A stretch of 64,000 nt of DNA, from assembly GCF_019578655.1 (NCBI RefSeq), contig NC_063258.1, forward strand, positions 27,408,802-27,472,801, read 5' to 3'. Below are positions 45,955 through 59,900 of this stretch, piece by piece. Made by a program: the position numbers and the translations under genes. The number at the start of each line of letters is the position of its first letter. Positions within the stretch are counted from its first letter, which is position 1. This stretch comes from Ricinus communis (Eukaryota > Streptophyta > Magnoliopsida > Malpighiales > Euphorbiaceae). Under the pieces are notes generated by a model. The model was not told where the DNA came from and did no database searches. It worked only from the letters and a program-made list of their open reading frames with translations.

Positions 45955-48801
45955 ATGGAGTTGAGGTTTCAGTTTCATAAACTTTGCCAGATTGAAACCA
46001 GGAAATGGCTTCTTGTTGTTGGAGCAGTGGCTGTTACTCATATTCTGTTTCAATTTCTATTGCTTCCTTATGGAAATGCTCTCAGGTCATTATTGCCCAA
46101 TAGTAGTGACCCAATTTATGATAAAAGTAGCTTTCCAATTATACAATCTTCCACTAAATCTGTGATGGTTAGGAATCCTCTTACCGTTGATACTTCCAGC
46201 TTGAGTAAAGATTCCATGCTTGTAAAAGATGCTGGCTTGGTTGGTGGCAGTGGAGATTTAAAGAGAAACAGAGAAGACACGGTGAATGGTTTTGTGTCTG
46301 ATGATGAAGAGTTGGACAATCCTATTGAGCTTGCAGTGGATAATGATGGTTTTGTTTCTGATGAAGAGGATCTGGACAATACTATTGAATTTGTTGTGGA
46401 TAGAAATGTCGATGATGATTTCCCAGATAGTAATGGGACTTCTACACTGCAAATCATCAAAATTCAAGAAAGTATTTCTTCTAGTTTGGAATCGATCACT
46501 GAAGCTGAACGTGACAATGAAATTTTGATAAGCAATATTGTAAGTGGAGACACAACTCTTCCACAGAAAGAGTTAGGGCATGCGAATATTAGTTTTAAAT
46601 CACCTCCAGCAGTAGCTCAGGCATTAGCTTTGCCAATAAATGTCACTAATTTGAGATCATCTGGAAATTCCTCTCTTGGTTCTGCTATACTGAAAAATTC
46701 TTTTGCAACTTCAAAAAATGTTTCTGCAAAACCAGTGAAGAAAAAGATGAGGTGTGACATGCCTCCAAAATCAATAACATTGATACATGAGATGAACCAA
46801 ATATTAGTGCGACATCGTCGATCTTCACGTGCAACGGTATCAGTTCTTGTGTAATTAATTGACCGTTTCAATTTGTGCTGTGTTTAGAGTAGGAAATCTG
46901 ACCCATATTATCTCTGCTCATAGAGACCAAGATGGTCCTCCCAGCGTGACCGGGAGATTTTGGCTGCAAGGATGCAGATTGAAAATGCTCCTCATGCAGT
47001 AAATGATCAAGATCTTTATGCTCCTCTGTTTCGAAATATTTCCAAGTTTAAAAGGTAAGCTAAATTAAGTGCAAGTACTTGGATTAATTACAAGCTTTTA
47101 ATCTGTACAACTTTACCCTCAATTTTCTGTCCCATCATCCAATCTGAAGTTAGACAAAACATTGATAAGCTGCTATAACAATTTTATAGTGTTCAGTTCA
47201 TGAGACTATATTCTAGGGTATAGTAAAAGTCAAAGTAACTAAGCCTTTAAACCAAGTCTGTATGGTTGCATTTATAGGAACCGTCTTTGGCTGCACTTTT
47301 CTTGGCCAAATTTTATTGGCCAACTGGCAGGTCTAGATGCATTGAATATTGAGTTCTTCAACTTATGCTTTTCCAACTGAGCATGAGGTATGATGCGGAC
47401 TGCTGAGTTCTTGTAGAGTTATCAACTTATCATGTCAGGGTTGGGGCTGGACTTGGATAATAGTTTGTTATGAGTCAGCCAGTGATGTGACCTGGTCTAA
47501 CAACTCTAAATTTTAAATTTGGTGATTCACAACTGGAACTGGAGAACTGCATGAATTTCTTTTTCCTGAAATTTTGCATCTGTTCTTGTATGGCATGTTA
47601 TGCTTGGGAATCAACCAATCACACTGATACTGAGCTCCAGTGGTCATCAGACATAAAATTCTCCTGGTGATCATGCAATCTATAGAGGGATTGCTCTTAG
47701 ATATTCTTATGCTACTGCATTCAGCCTGAAAAAGAAATGACAAAGTAGAGCAGATTGCAACCTCTTAAAACTTCATGCACTATTATCTCAATATATTATA
47801 TATTTGGATTGTGTTTCTGAAGTTTGTGTACTAAATACTTGTGTTTGGAACTTACGTCTAGTTCTCTGAATGCTTTAATATCTTTGTTTCCATATGTGCC
47901 TTAATGGTCAAAAAATGAAGTTGAAGAACTGCTGATAAAGCTTGCTGACAATGTGTAATTTCGAATTTCACTTTGCTCATTTCTCAGGAGTTATGAACTC
48001 ATGGAGCGTACACTAAAGGTGTATATCTATAAGGACGGAAAGAAACCTATCTTTCACCTACCAATTATGAAGGGATTGTATGCCTCAGAAGGATGGTTTA
48101 TGAAACTGATGCAGGGAAACAAACATTTTCTTGTAAAAGACCCTCGAAGGGCCCACTTGTTTTACATGCCATTTAGTTCACGAATGCTGGAGTACACCCT
48201 TTATGTGCGTAACTCTCATAATAGGACAAACCTACGCCAATATTTGAAGGACTACTCGGAGAAAATTGCAGCAAAATATCCTTTCTGGAACAGAACTGAT
48301 GGAGCAGATCATTTTCTTGTAGCTTGCCATGATTGGGTATGCTCTCCATTCATCCTATCTATCTTTTCTTTACTGTTAATGTTTATGAAGCAGAGTCTTG
48401 TGCCAAGTTAGTGATTTAGAGAGTTCAAAAGTGATGTAATTCCAGATGCTAAAGGTCCCCTAGAAGACATCCTAGTGGTGAAAGCTTGAGATCTCGATCC
48501 TACTGGGTTTGAGGTCATGCGGTGGCGGGATTGGTGGAAGGATATCTTTCCTTATCATGTAGCTCAAAATGGATGTAAAAGAAACAAAAATAACGACAGA
48601 TACTCCTTAATTGACACGCATCATGTTATGGCATGCCACTGATACATAATGCCCTGACGTTATTTTGATCATTTCGATGAAAATATCAATGGGGTTTTCT
48701 ATAAAATCCAGATGTCCATTGCAAAATGACTAAAAAATATTTTTGAAGCAGCATGTTGTGGCTCCACTTGATTGTTTTTCCCTGCTCTGATATATATATA
48801 A

Positions 48802-48847
<46 letters not shown>

Positions 48848-49665
48848 CACACACACACACATGTACATTAAAATATATTAAAGCATAGTCATTGTTGCAG
48901 GTTGAGTGTGGCCATGTATGCATTCGTGATTCTTATCATCACTTTTTCATTTACTTCTGGCTAGTTAGTTATGCATCATGCTTGACAACATTACAGGCCC
49001 CTTATGAAACAAGGCACCACATGGAACATTGCATCAAAGCCCTCTGCAATGCTGATGTCACCGCAGGATTCAAAATAGGGAGGGATATCTCCCTTCCTGA
49101 AACATACGTCCGGTCAGCCAGAAATCCTCTCAGAGATCTTGGAGGAAAGCCGCCTTCTCAGAGGCACATTCTTGCCTTCTATGCTGGAAGTATGCATGGC
49201 TATCTGCGACCAATCTTGTTAAAGTATTGGAAAGACAAAGACCCTTCAATGAAGATTTTTGGCCCAATGCCTCCTGGTGTTGCAAGCAAAATGAATTACA
49301 TTCAGCATATGAAGAGTAGCAAGTACTGTATCTGCCCCAAGGGTTATGAGGTCAACAGCCCCAGAGTAGTTGAAGCCATCTTTTATGAATGCGTACCTGT
49401 AATTATATCTGACAATTTTGTGCCACCATTTTTTGAAGTCTTCAACTGGGGAGCATTCTCATTAATCCTTGCTGAGAAGGACATTCCGAACCTAAAAGAA
49501 ATATTACTTTCAATACCAGAGGAGAAATATCTCGAAATGCAGCTTGGGGTCAGGAAGGTTCAAAAGCATTTCCTGTGGCATCCTAGTCCGATGAAGTATG
49601 ATCTCTTTTACATGACCCTTCATGCCATTTGGTACAATAGAGTTTATCAGATAAAACCAAGATAA
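45955..49665 (+). CDS. Exostosin family GT47 glycosyltransferase, tandem copy 2
   Basis: Four exons: 45955-46836, 46924-47054, 47988-48336, 48997-49665 (2031 nt, 676 residues), phases matching. The ATG at 45955 gives MELRFQFHKL; nothing earlier in frame is an ATG. A single membrane helix (about residues 19-42, LLVVGAVAVTHILFQFLLL) predicts type II Golgi topology. The stem holds a 20-residue acidic repeat (residues 112-151). The exostosin domain carries TRPRWSSQRDREILAARMQ, YIYKDGKKPIFH, YASEGWFM, HFLVACHDWAPYETR, MHGYLRPIL, CICPKGYEVNSPRVVEAI and ISDNFVPPFFEVFNW. Exons 2, 3 and 4 are 131, 349 and 669 nt, exactly as in copy 1, while exon 1 differs in length. It arose by tandem duplication. The substrate is not known. 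Confidence 0.9.
48790..48860. repeat. Compound (TA)n/(CA)n microsatellite
   Basis: TA repeats, interrupted once near 48800, run to 48840 and pass into CA repeats at 48844-48860, inside intron 3 of exostosin copy 2. Confidence 0.9.
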
Positions 49666-51694
49666 GAATGTCAGTAAGCAAGCAATCAGGAAATTGAGAA
49701 CAGAGGTGGAAATGAAAATGATACAACGTGTGTTTGAAGAAACGTCCCACCTTATTTCCTGTCGAGCTGCAGAGAGTCTTCCTTGTTAAGTTTGAGAAGT
49801 AACATGCAAAGCCCAACAGTTTCACTGTATATAGTTTATCAACTATTTTGCTCTTGTAAAAGAATTTTGAAATTGTAGGGTTTATTTGGTAATACAAGCT
49901 TGCAAATGTTTCTCCATAGTTTAAACAGTTTGATTTGGAGCAATATGCTGTATTCTGCTTATTGATTTTGCCACTGGGATTTGTTTGCTGAGAATCTTGT
50001 CATTAATTTTTGAATGAGCTTGGCATAGTTTTACATTACAAGATAATAAAAACACAGCTTATTGGTAAAGCTAAGAAATAAAAAAACTTACCTGGTGGAG
50101 GGCTGGGCTAAACTAGGACTGAATTTATTTGTCCCAATTTTGGACCTTCTTTGTATATAGATCTTAATTGTACTAATTTTTCTTTCTCATTATACACTGA
50201 TTTCATGTATTTAAAAGTCAATGCATTTAAACAACAATTTTCAAAAGAGACACAAAAAAAGAAAATCTCTCATTTTCCATTCGACTTCGAAATTTATGCA
50301 AAATAAAAGGTTCTTGGATAAGAGCTTGATGGGAAATATCCAGTACCATTGTTGTGTTCTCTTTTTGTCTACACTTGATTACTCACTGAAGAATTGGTCC
50401 CAACACGCCACGTGTGTTTTCACTTCTCAATAAAGAGAAAAGAACAAAGTGTTCTCCACGAACATTAGCGGCTGCTATACTATACACTTTGCTTCCACCT
50501 TAAACTTCCACACCTAAACTCATCAACTGTTAAAACCCCAATTTTGTCCCCAAATTCACCAAGCAAATAAAACCAATTAGTGTCAATTTCCACCATAAAA
50601 CCCATGTACAAAAATGTAAAATTGGGCCATAGTTTATTCAAAATTGCAACTTTCAGTAAAGGGCAAGAAGTAAAACTAGAAAAGATTGAAACTTTATCTG
50701 TCAAAAGTGGGCCAGAGCAGATTTTGAAGAGTAAGTTTTTTTTATTTTTTTTGGTGGACGAAGAGTAAGTTTAAAGGCAGAACAGGATAGCTATCATCTC
50801 TTGCTCCCATCCTCTGTTTCATGACTTTTCTCTGATTCGGTTGCTACTATTCCCAACATATTTATTACCTTTTCTTTTTATTCTTTATTTTGTGCTCTTT
50901 TGTTCTTTCTATTTTTCTCCTTTTAAAATGGGTACATTTATATATTTGTTACTTTTTTGCTTCTATAAATTTCAGAGGGTTTTGATTCTAAGGAGTCACC
51001 TGTTTCTGAGTTCTCATTTATGTAAGTCGGTCTATCTGGTTCTTTAACTTTGTGGTTCAGTCAATCTGCTTGCTTTTGTTTGACATGCTATGTATAAGAG
51101 TTTGTTTATCTGCCTTTCTTTAATGGAGACCTGCGTAGTTAGTTCTAAGTAAAATTTCATGTATTTGGTCAAACTATATTTATCTTTCATTGAGTTTTTG
51201 TGAATGTGGAAACGGAAAGTGTTTGTTCTTGAATTTTTGTCCTTTTCTTTTTAAAATGAATAATGAGCTGTTAATAAATTTTGCTTGTCATTGTTGTCAA
51301 GCTTGAAGTGAGATCCACATGTTTGAATTCATAGGCTCTCGGGCTTGCCACCCTTTTTGTTTATACTTCAGATAAAGTCAAAAATACTAGAAAGATTGTG
51401 CAATTTCCAGCATTAATATAAACCTGGTAACTGAAAATAGTATCATATCTGGCTTATCAATGCTGCAAATATCATAATGATCAATTGCACCACCATGATC
51501 CCCACTCAGTAAAGAATTACAATTTCTCGATCAAATTTTTTATTTTTGTGCACCCAAAGAGCGAGTTCCTTTGCCTTTCCTACTATCGCTTAAATGTTTC
51601 CCTAGATATCTTTTTTCGTGCCTAGGATGGATAAAACTGATTTCTTTCTCTAAATCATCTTTGTTTCTGCATTATTCCCGGATAGGAACATCTG
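49666..51694. other. Intergenic region and promoter of the hydrolase gene
   Basis: The first few hundred bases are the probable 3' UTR of exostosin copy 2. From about 50800 the plus strand is T-rich and looks like leader exons and introns of the hydrolase gene. CCCGGATAG just before 51686 is a plausible leader acceptor. No other gene recognised. Confidence 0.45.
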
Positions 51695-54600
51695 ATGGGA
51701 GATCTGTGTATTGATGAAGATATAACTGATATTCCTTCAACAGTGAGTACTCACTTCCATATCATGAATGACCTTTTTTATTACTTTGTTCTTTATGCAA
51801 TTCTTGATGTAAGGAATGTCTGCTAACTATGTATTCTGTTTTATCATCATGAAAGTCGGACCAGGTTGGGCATGCATCAAGTAAATATTACAATTTAGAA
51901 AGACATGATTACCAAGGAAACCAGGTGTTTAGACTAGTCCTAAGCTATTTTATTCAAAGATTTACATACGTTTGTGGTGTGTTTTGTACATTTGCTTCTG
52001 CAGTGACATGAACATGAATTCTATTTGTACCTATGGAACTAATAGATGTTAAGCACTTCAAACACTTGGTTAATTTTGTTTGATCCGCTCTTTAGTCAAT
52101 CATAGCACCATTTGAAGAACTAGTGGTATGAAACAATACTGATGATCTAATCTTTTTGTTGACCTGTGCTAGGGTTTATTGCAGCTAATAGCCTATGAAA
52201 GAATTTTTATGTTGTGAACTTGCATTAGGAAATCTAGGGTGTCTTAATTAAGTTTTTATATGAGAGCTCTTTTTTCTAGGTCTAATTATGGATCCTCTTG
52301 TCAGGCTCATTCTGATGCTTTGAGTAACACAAATCTTATTGCTGATTCTCTTGAATTCTGCTCATCTATAGATGACATCATCACCCGTCTTGTGACATTG
52401 GCTGCTTATTTACCTCACCGTTTTATTTGTTTTGTTGGTAAGTTCATAATTTTGATTCCATTCCTTCATATATGCCATACTATCTTCTGATTTACTACAA
52501 TTCACTTTTAAGTTGTAAATTGAACCATACTGAACCTCTATACAGTGCTACTTGGGTATATCCTCCATTTAGCTGTAGTATTTCATATATTGAAAACCAG
52601 TGCTTGCATTTAAAGATATGTCATTCATGCAGAAGATCTTGTAGTCCAAGATATTGATGGATGTTCAGAAAATGTGGTGACTTGTGCCTCTGTATCACAT
52701 TCAAGATCTTCTAGTCTCAATATTTATGAATTTGGTGGGGAACATTGCTCGTCATCCTCCAAATATTATATTGATGATACTAGCTCTGGAAACTGTGGAA
52801 GAAGAACCTCTAATACCAGGGGAGATCTACTTGTAAATACAAGATGTGAAATTGTGAAAACAAGTAATTGTCATCGAGGTGTCTCCTATATTATTCAAGG
52901 GTATTATTCGTTTTCACTGAACTTCTCCATTTTACTAAGATGCAAGGATTCCGTCAGTGCAGATATAGATTAAACTGAGTGTTGTTTATCTAAATTGTAA
53001 TCTGAAATTCCTTAAAGAAACGCGTAAACTTATCACTAAATGTAATTGAACTGAAGGTTCATTTTTTAACCATCCTTGTATTGCATTCTGTTCCTGTTAT
53101 GTCTGAATTAGTGTCTTGTAAGCTGGGTCATTCTTAGCTACTTGCTTCCTGCCATCATTTGGATTAGGCTCTGAGATCCACTTTTATTGGTTCCTCAGTA
53201 ATTTCGACAATTTCTAGTTCAAATTATATGTTTCATGGACATATGTGGCTGTAGATTCTCTGATGCAGGAGTGTTGAACTCAACATAGAATGGAAGATCT
53301 GATAATACAATTGCAATCTTATTTCTGCTCTACTATATCTAGATTCTTTTAATGATCCTCCATGTCATATATACATATTCAGTATATTTATTTCTTTACC
53401 TTACATGACAAACTCACTTCAACTTGGTATAGGTTGATGCTTCCTTTGTTTGGTTTTCGACTTGCTTGGAGGTTGGCATTGGTCTCCTGGAGATCTTTAT
53501 TCTATTACATCAGATGCACTCAAGCTCAAGTTCGTAGGTGAGAGAAGATAGTTTCAACTGAAGACGCAGCCAGAAATTTTTTGAAGAGCTAAACTCTGTG
53601 TTTTAATTGACCTTTTTCAAAGTATATAGAGAATGTTTTCAAGTTACCAAAATTATTCCATCAAGTTTATGCGCTGATGCTTTATTTTGAGAAGCAATGA
53701 ACTCTAGTTGATTTCAAATGAATTTTTGTGGCCTTTCTAGAAAAAAGAAAAAAAAAAGAAAAAAAAGAAAAGGGGAACCCGCCCTTTGTATTTTTCATGT
53801 GAATAATTTGCAGTCAGGTGAGAAAAAGCTTCCAAGACCACCCTTCAATTTTCATTTTAGTTGAGTGGAGTTGATGAACTCTACATTTCCCTCTTGTAAA
53901 TTGTTTATTTACACGTTGCTATAGAAGAGTTTGTGAAGTTTCGTTTATCTATTAAGTGTTCGAAATATGGTGGCTCCAATTCTACCATAAATACATGTAT
54001 ATATTTGTTCTCATATGATCCTTGTGCTGATTTTTGCATCTTCAGCATTATATCTCGAGTGCATACAACTTTGCTTGGTTCATCTGATGATATTGGATGG
54101 CTGCAATGCACACCAGGAATGGCTCCTGTGGAGGATGGTACAGCCAGATTTTTAGAGCTTCTTGGAAAAATAAGGTACTGATGTATGTAAATAATTTCTT
54201 TTCCAGTTTGAAATCTGGAAAAAAGTTTCTGTCACGCTGGAGACATGCCATTGTTGTGGGTTATTTTGATAGCTTTCATGGAAATTGAGTTCCATGAACA
54301 AAATGAGTAAGGCTTTTGTTAACATAATGAGAATAATATGGGTTTCCCATAATGTTATGCTAGTCCTTATAAAAAATTGAAGTGATGGCTAATGTCTGAA
54401 TTGTAATGCATTATGTGGAAAAATTGCACTTTTATGCATCAACACACATTTTCACATCTCTGTTGACCTTAATTTTAATATTGTGTGAGAAGTTTCTGAG
54501 ACCGAGCTTTACATGATCATAATCCATGGCCTGTAATGTAAGCAATGAAATTATATGCAGAGACCAAGAAATAGTGCGCACTGTGTATATATATAATAAT

Positions 54601-56985
54601 TTGTTAGGCGGCATGGCTGTTGAAATTAAAGTCCCGGGCTTGTTTCATGTCCAAAAGCCAAATTTGTGCTGAGGATTTGCTGACTGAGTGGAAAGAAAAG
54701 CATAATTGGGGGATCGGTGTAGTGCGGTCAAGTTGTTCTTTGGTCTCACCTTGCAAACCAGCAGCTATATATGAGATAGGCTCTTGGCATCATGGGGAGC
54801 TGAACTGGACAAGGCAATCAATAATTGGCATATTTATAGCTAGCAAGCTGGTTGCAAAGATGTGATTTTTCAATTTTGTTGGTCATTAGTATTCCTGTTT
54901 GGCGTGGTATGTGGTGCAATACTACAGTTGAACTTTTTGGAGCTTAAGGCAGATGATTCCAAGCAAGTAGTCTTAGTGATCTCTGTCCTTTTAGCAGTTG
55001 ATTTAACATCTTATGCTTAGCAAAATTAACCAACTACTCTGCCTCAATAGTTCGATAGCTGAATGATTAAGATAACTGGTATGTTTGACAATGGAAGGAA
55101 GTCTTGGGGAATCCTTTTCTTCTTCCTTTCTTTTGTCTCTCCCTTTCCCCCATTTTTGTCTCCTTTTTATTTCTTAATCAATAGATAATTCATATAACTG
55201 TATGGTTTATTGTCATACTAACACATTTCTAGTCCTTGGTTATGCCTTCTCAAAAAAAAAAAGGTCTGCCAGTTTAGTCCTAAGAAGCCTCGACTCTAAT
55301 GTATAGTTGGATTCATCACTGGTCAATTTGTCATTCTTAATTTGCTGCTGTCACTTTTAATTTTAATTTGACTATTTTGTCATACAGTGGTTCTTACTGA
55401 CTCTTCTTCTTCAGGAATGGAGAGCACGTACTTCCCAACTCATTTGTGTATCTGCTGATACCAGGTAAAGAAAAGATCACTATTCTGATATTGAAGTCAG
55501 GTTACTGTTCAATTGGCACTTAGCACAAAACCCACCCAGTATAACGTGAACTTCTCTCACATTGTCAGGCCTTTTTAGTAATCATGGTCCCTTGTATTTT
55601 GTGGGAACTAAGAGGTTCTTCTCTAAGATGGGTCTAGCATGTCACATTGCGAAAATCCATAGTGAGGTAATTGATGATTAATATCTAGACTAAGATTGAG
55701 CAGGGATTCAATAAGTTGCATGAACAAAAATTTGCACATTCATGTACATCTTCATCAGTCTAATTAGCCTATTTCCTACACCTTCACAAACTTTTGCTAT
55801 TGCTTCTGGCTGGTTATGTTTAGGCATCAGTGGAGCACAATGCACGTGAACTGAAGCATTACATTGAGGAGCTTTACTGGGGTTCTGGGAAGCGTGTGAT
55901 GCTACTTGGGCACAGCAAGGGTGGGATTGATGCTGCAGCTGCATTGTCACTGTACTGGTCTGACTTGAAATATAAAGTTGCTGGACTGGCCTTAGTGCAA
56001 AGCCCATTTGGTGGATCCCCCATAGCTTCTGATATTCTCCGTGAAGGCCAGATTGCAGACAAAGAAACCCGGAAGATCATGGAGCTTCTAATATGCAAGC
56101 TTATTAAGGTATTCCATTCCTAATGCCTAGGTAGTCCACATATTTGCATGGGCATGTGAAATGTCCAAAACAGTGAAATAATATAGTTATCCTGATGTAT
56201 GTTAGCTATGATTTTCATGCCAAACTCCCTGAGATTTTCTTTTGAATTCATGTGATTCACCTTCTCTATAAGAGTTTATTATTAGGCTTTTCTGCATGTT
56301 CCTTTGATTCTAACTTTATTATCTCTCTTCATATATTATGATCAAGCAATGGTGGGTTGGCCAGTGGGGTTTTCCTTGTTTCCTTTTGCTATATCAATTA
56401 ATCTCGACGACTCAGTTTTGATAAAATAAAATTTGATCTGGTCAAATAAATATTTTCTAGGGTGACATTCGAGCATTGGAAGATCTCACTTACGATAAAC
56501 GCCGGGAGTTCATCATGAAGCACAAACTCCCTGATCAAATCCCTCTTATTTCATTTCACTCTGAGGCAAGCATTGCTCCAGGTGTCCTTGCTACAATGAC
56601 GCAAATAGCTCACGCAGAACTTCCTTGGCTTCCCCTTCCAAAACTAGGGGTTGAAGAACCTGATGGTGTTCTTCAAGCAGGATGTCAGGTGCCTGTAATA
56701 ATACCTTTATCTGCTGCCATGGCTGTGGCTGCACTCCACTTGCAGCTAAGATATGGAGAGAAGAGTGATGGATTAGTGACACGCCGCGATGCTGAAGTTC
56801 CAGGTTCAGTTGTTGTTAGACCTGACAGGAAGCTTGATCATGCATGGATGGTCTACTCTTCGGGTAAGAAGAATCCTAATGAGCCTGATTGCAACCAAAT
56901 GTGCGAGGCTCTTTTGACTATGCTTGTGGAGCTTTGCAAAATTAAGGAAGAAGGTGACGGTAACTACAGGAGTTATTGCGAGTAA
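51695..56985 (+). CDS. Plant alpha/beta-hydrolase (lipase-like) with GHSKGG motif
   Basis: Ten exons: 51695-51742, 51856-51924, 52305-52437, 52633-52900, 53433-53537, 54046-54174, 55415-55464, 55569-55666, 55824-56108, 56461-56985. They total 1710 nt (569 residues) with every phase matching. The N-terminal ~170 residues are polar and Ser-rich. A conserved segment follows (LPLFGFRLAWRLALVSWRS, then SRVHTTLLGSSDDIGWLQ). The hydrolase core has GLFSNHGPLYFVGTKRFF, VMLLGHSKGGIDAAAAL (nucleophile Ser in GHSKG) and LALVQSPFGGSPIASDIL. DHAWMVYSSG near the C-terminus supplies a His candidate. It resembles uncharacterised plant alpha/beta-hydrolase superfamily proteins; I cannot name a substrate. Exon 3 could use an earlier AG (52279), but that would shift the frame, so 52305 was chosen. 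The N-terminal start is the least certain part. Confidence 0.83.
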
Positions 56986-59900
56986 AAAGAAAAAAAAAAA
57001 AAAAAAGGAAAAAAAGGTCTTGAATATAGAAGCCGGTATTTTTGGACTTTCTACAAGAATATGTGTCGGAAGGAGTAATTTTTATTCACCATTAATGAAG
57101 TTTTTCTGCTTCGGCTAGTTATTAGTGCATTGTATTGAAAACCTCAAGTGGCAATTAAATGACAGAAAATTATTGCTACTTGTTACATTCTTCTTTTCTT
57201 ATTATTCATAATTAATATCAGAATAAAGTTTTCTGCATGATATTTTGCTGGCACTGTTATTTTTTCGCTTGATTTAATGCACTGATTCATAATTTCATGA
57301 TTGTCACAATTACTAATCGAGTTAAACCTAGCTGCTGCTGTTTCGTTGAATTTTTAAATTAACACCTCTAACTAAAAATTAAAGAAATCTTGTTATCCTC
57401 TGGTGTCTTTGAGCTTCCATCAATAAATTTTCAGTTCAGAAAAGGAAAAGAAATAATAATAAGAGATCTTATAAATAGGTCATTTTCCATCAAATATGGA
57501 AATTGTGTCGATTAAAGAAGACATAAATAAAAGTATATCAAATCAAATCAAATGGTTAATCTATTATCAATAAGAGTACCAAACTCCATTAATCATTTAG
57601 TACTGCTGTTCAGTGGAACCAATTTGACAGAGAGCTCGAAATGTTTTACACAGCTGGTTGTTAATGTATCATCTTCATAAATAATTCCATTAACGGTCCA
57701 CACCATTTTTCTCATAAATTGCAGCAACTGAGGCCTTCACTCCCATGACTAACTAGCTCTACTATCAAATACTATTATTAATTTCCCCATCAATACTTTC
57801 GCAATTTCCATATAAACTCGAATCCAGAAAATTCAATTGGCACATAAATTACTTGTACTCCATTTCAGATTACCAGAAACCAAAAGGACACTTGTGATTA
57901 AAAAAATGAAAATCAATAATTAATAAAACCTGAAAAAGGTATTATGACTTGGAAATAAAAGATGGGCATTTTTGCATGTACATATATGTATTCTGCAAGT
58001 GCTCTTTTGGGCCTTGGAGAGTTGACATTTAAGAAAAAAGAGCTCCAAAAAGGAAGATATTCATTCATATTCATTGAAGTACTTCTGTGTATCACCATCA
58101 AGTAGCTTCTTAATTTTGGGTACATGGTCCCTGTCTAGGGTTGGTGTGTGTACAAAATTGGTGAAGAAGGAAAGGAAAATGGGTTCTGAAAAGAAACTTG
58201 TTTGTGGCATAATTGTCAAGTTGTTATGGGGGCCTATTTCCCTTCTTTAATTTCAAAGCCCATAAAAATCATATACCCTATTATCTGAAAATTGAAACTT
58301 GAAACCATCATTAAATTTTAGTAGGCCCAAAGTGACCCCAGCCCATTTACTAATTCCCTTAAATTGTTATCTTGATGATGTCCAACTACCCACATGTCAC
58401 AATCATCTGCATTTATATGCATGAGCATATTTAACACTTGGCTACTTAAAACGAAGGCAGAATTATGCCCAACTGCAGTTCTGTTTCATGGTAATTGAAG
58501 CTCATTTTTCTCATTTCTTTCAGAATTAGTTATGCAAGAAATTGCGATTTTCTTTTATTAATCTATTGTGTGTTTGGATTCACAAATTTGGATTTAGAAT
58601 TTCAGTTTCAAATACTATATTTCAAATATATAATTTATCATCTATAGTTTCAAAAAAAGAAATCCTTTGTTTTGGTAGGAAAAGTAATTTCAAATCTTAA
58701 ATTACATTTTATTTTCCAAGAAGAAATGGACCAAAAAGAAAACAATGCTATGATAACTATTAATAAACCACATGTACTAGTATTTCTCATGACCATTTAA
58801 TCAAATTTTTATGACGCATTGTTATTCAGGGACTTAATTGTTCACATAAAATGAATAAATGCACGGCTCATAATTATTGCATTGGATGAGACCGCCATAA
58901 AGTCACAAATGTGAGATAGAAATTTTGGATAAATATAATTAGAAACTCGGCGGTCCTCTCCCTCACAATCACATGTAACTACTACCGGACGTTTACTGTC
59001 CGAAGAAGATAAAAGAGGACGTTGTATTTGCTGTGATATTTGGATTCTTCCGCCAGCCAGAAGAAGATCTTCAACCAATGACGGTCTAAATGAAGATCAG
59101 AATTTATTTTTTCTAATTTTTGAATATCAAAATTAAGTGATAGTATTTCAACAAAGTCTAATCTCTTTGTTATTTTAAAATTTTTATTTTTTTCACCTTT
59201 AAAAATTTACCCACAAATTAGTTCGTATCCAAACTCAAATTATTCAAATCTCTCGAACTAAAAAGAAAATATGGTTCGTAACAAAATTCATATGCTTCGG
59301 ATTTTATCATCCTAAGTAATAGATTAAATATTCATTTTTCTCTTATTTGATTAATTATTTCAAAAAATTATTCATGTCGAATAGCACTGCTGCTTTTTCT
59401 TTTAAAAAATAAAAGTAAATCATAGACAATATATACATATATTATTTACTTGTAAGTTGAGAAATACATCCCCCATTTTGCTATAAGAATCAAAGAATGA
59501 ATTGGAGAGTTTTTTTTAATCCATTAGTAAAGGATTATGGGACATTGATACACAAAAGAGGAGGAGCAAAAATGAATTTGATGGTAGGCAATGCAGTGTA
59601 AATAAAGGATGCGTTACATTTATAAGTTGCAGGAAGAGAAATTAGTAAATTATATATGAAATAAGTTGGTCCATGATATCTGCCATGCCATATGGTAGCA
59701 AAAACCTAGATACAAGGGAAAACTTTTACACTACTAGAAACACTTGAAGATTGAAGAAGCAAGATTTTGAGAGGGGTTCAACACTTGTGAGTATGGGTAG
59801 CACATGAAGTAGCATGTGAATCAACCAGATTATTAAAACTCCTGACTATTATTTTTATTTTATCAATGAAAAATAAGGAAAAAGATATCTATCATATGGC

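Noticed and set aside
52280..52304. Alternative earlier acceptor for hydrolase exon 3 (TTTTTCTAG at 52279)
   Set aside because: Would add 25 nt and break the frame from exon 2; the acceptor at 52304 keeps it.
58842..59078. Minus-strand 78-residue frame with Ser- and Gln-containing N-terminus
   Set aside because: Isolated and short; no family resemblance that I can support.
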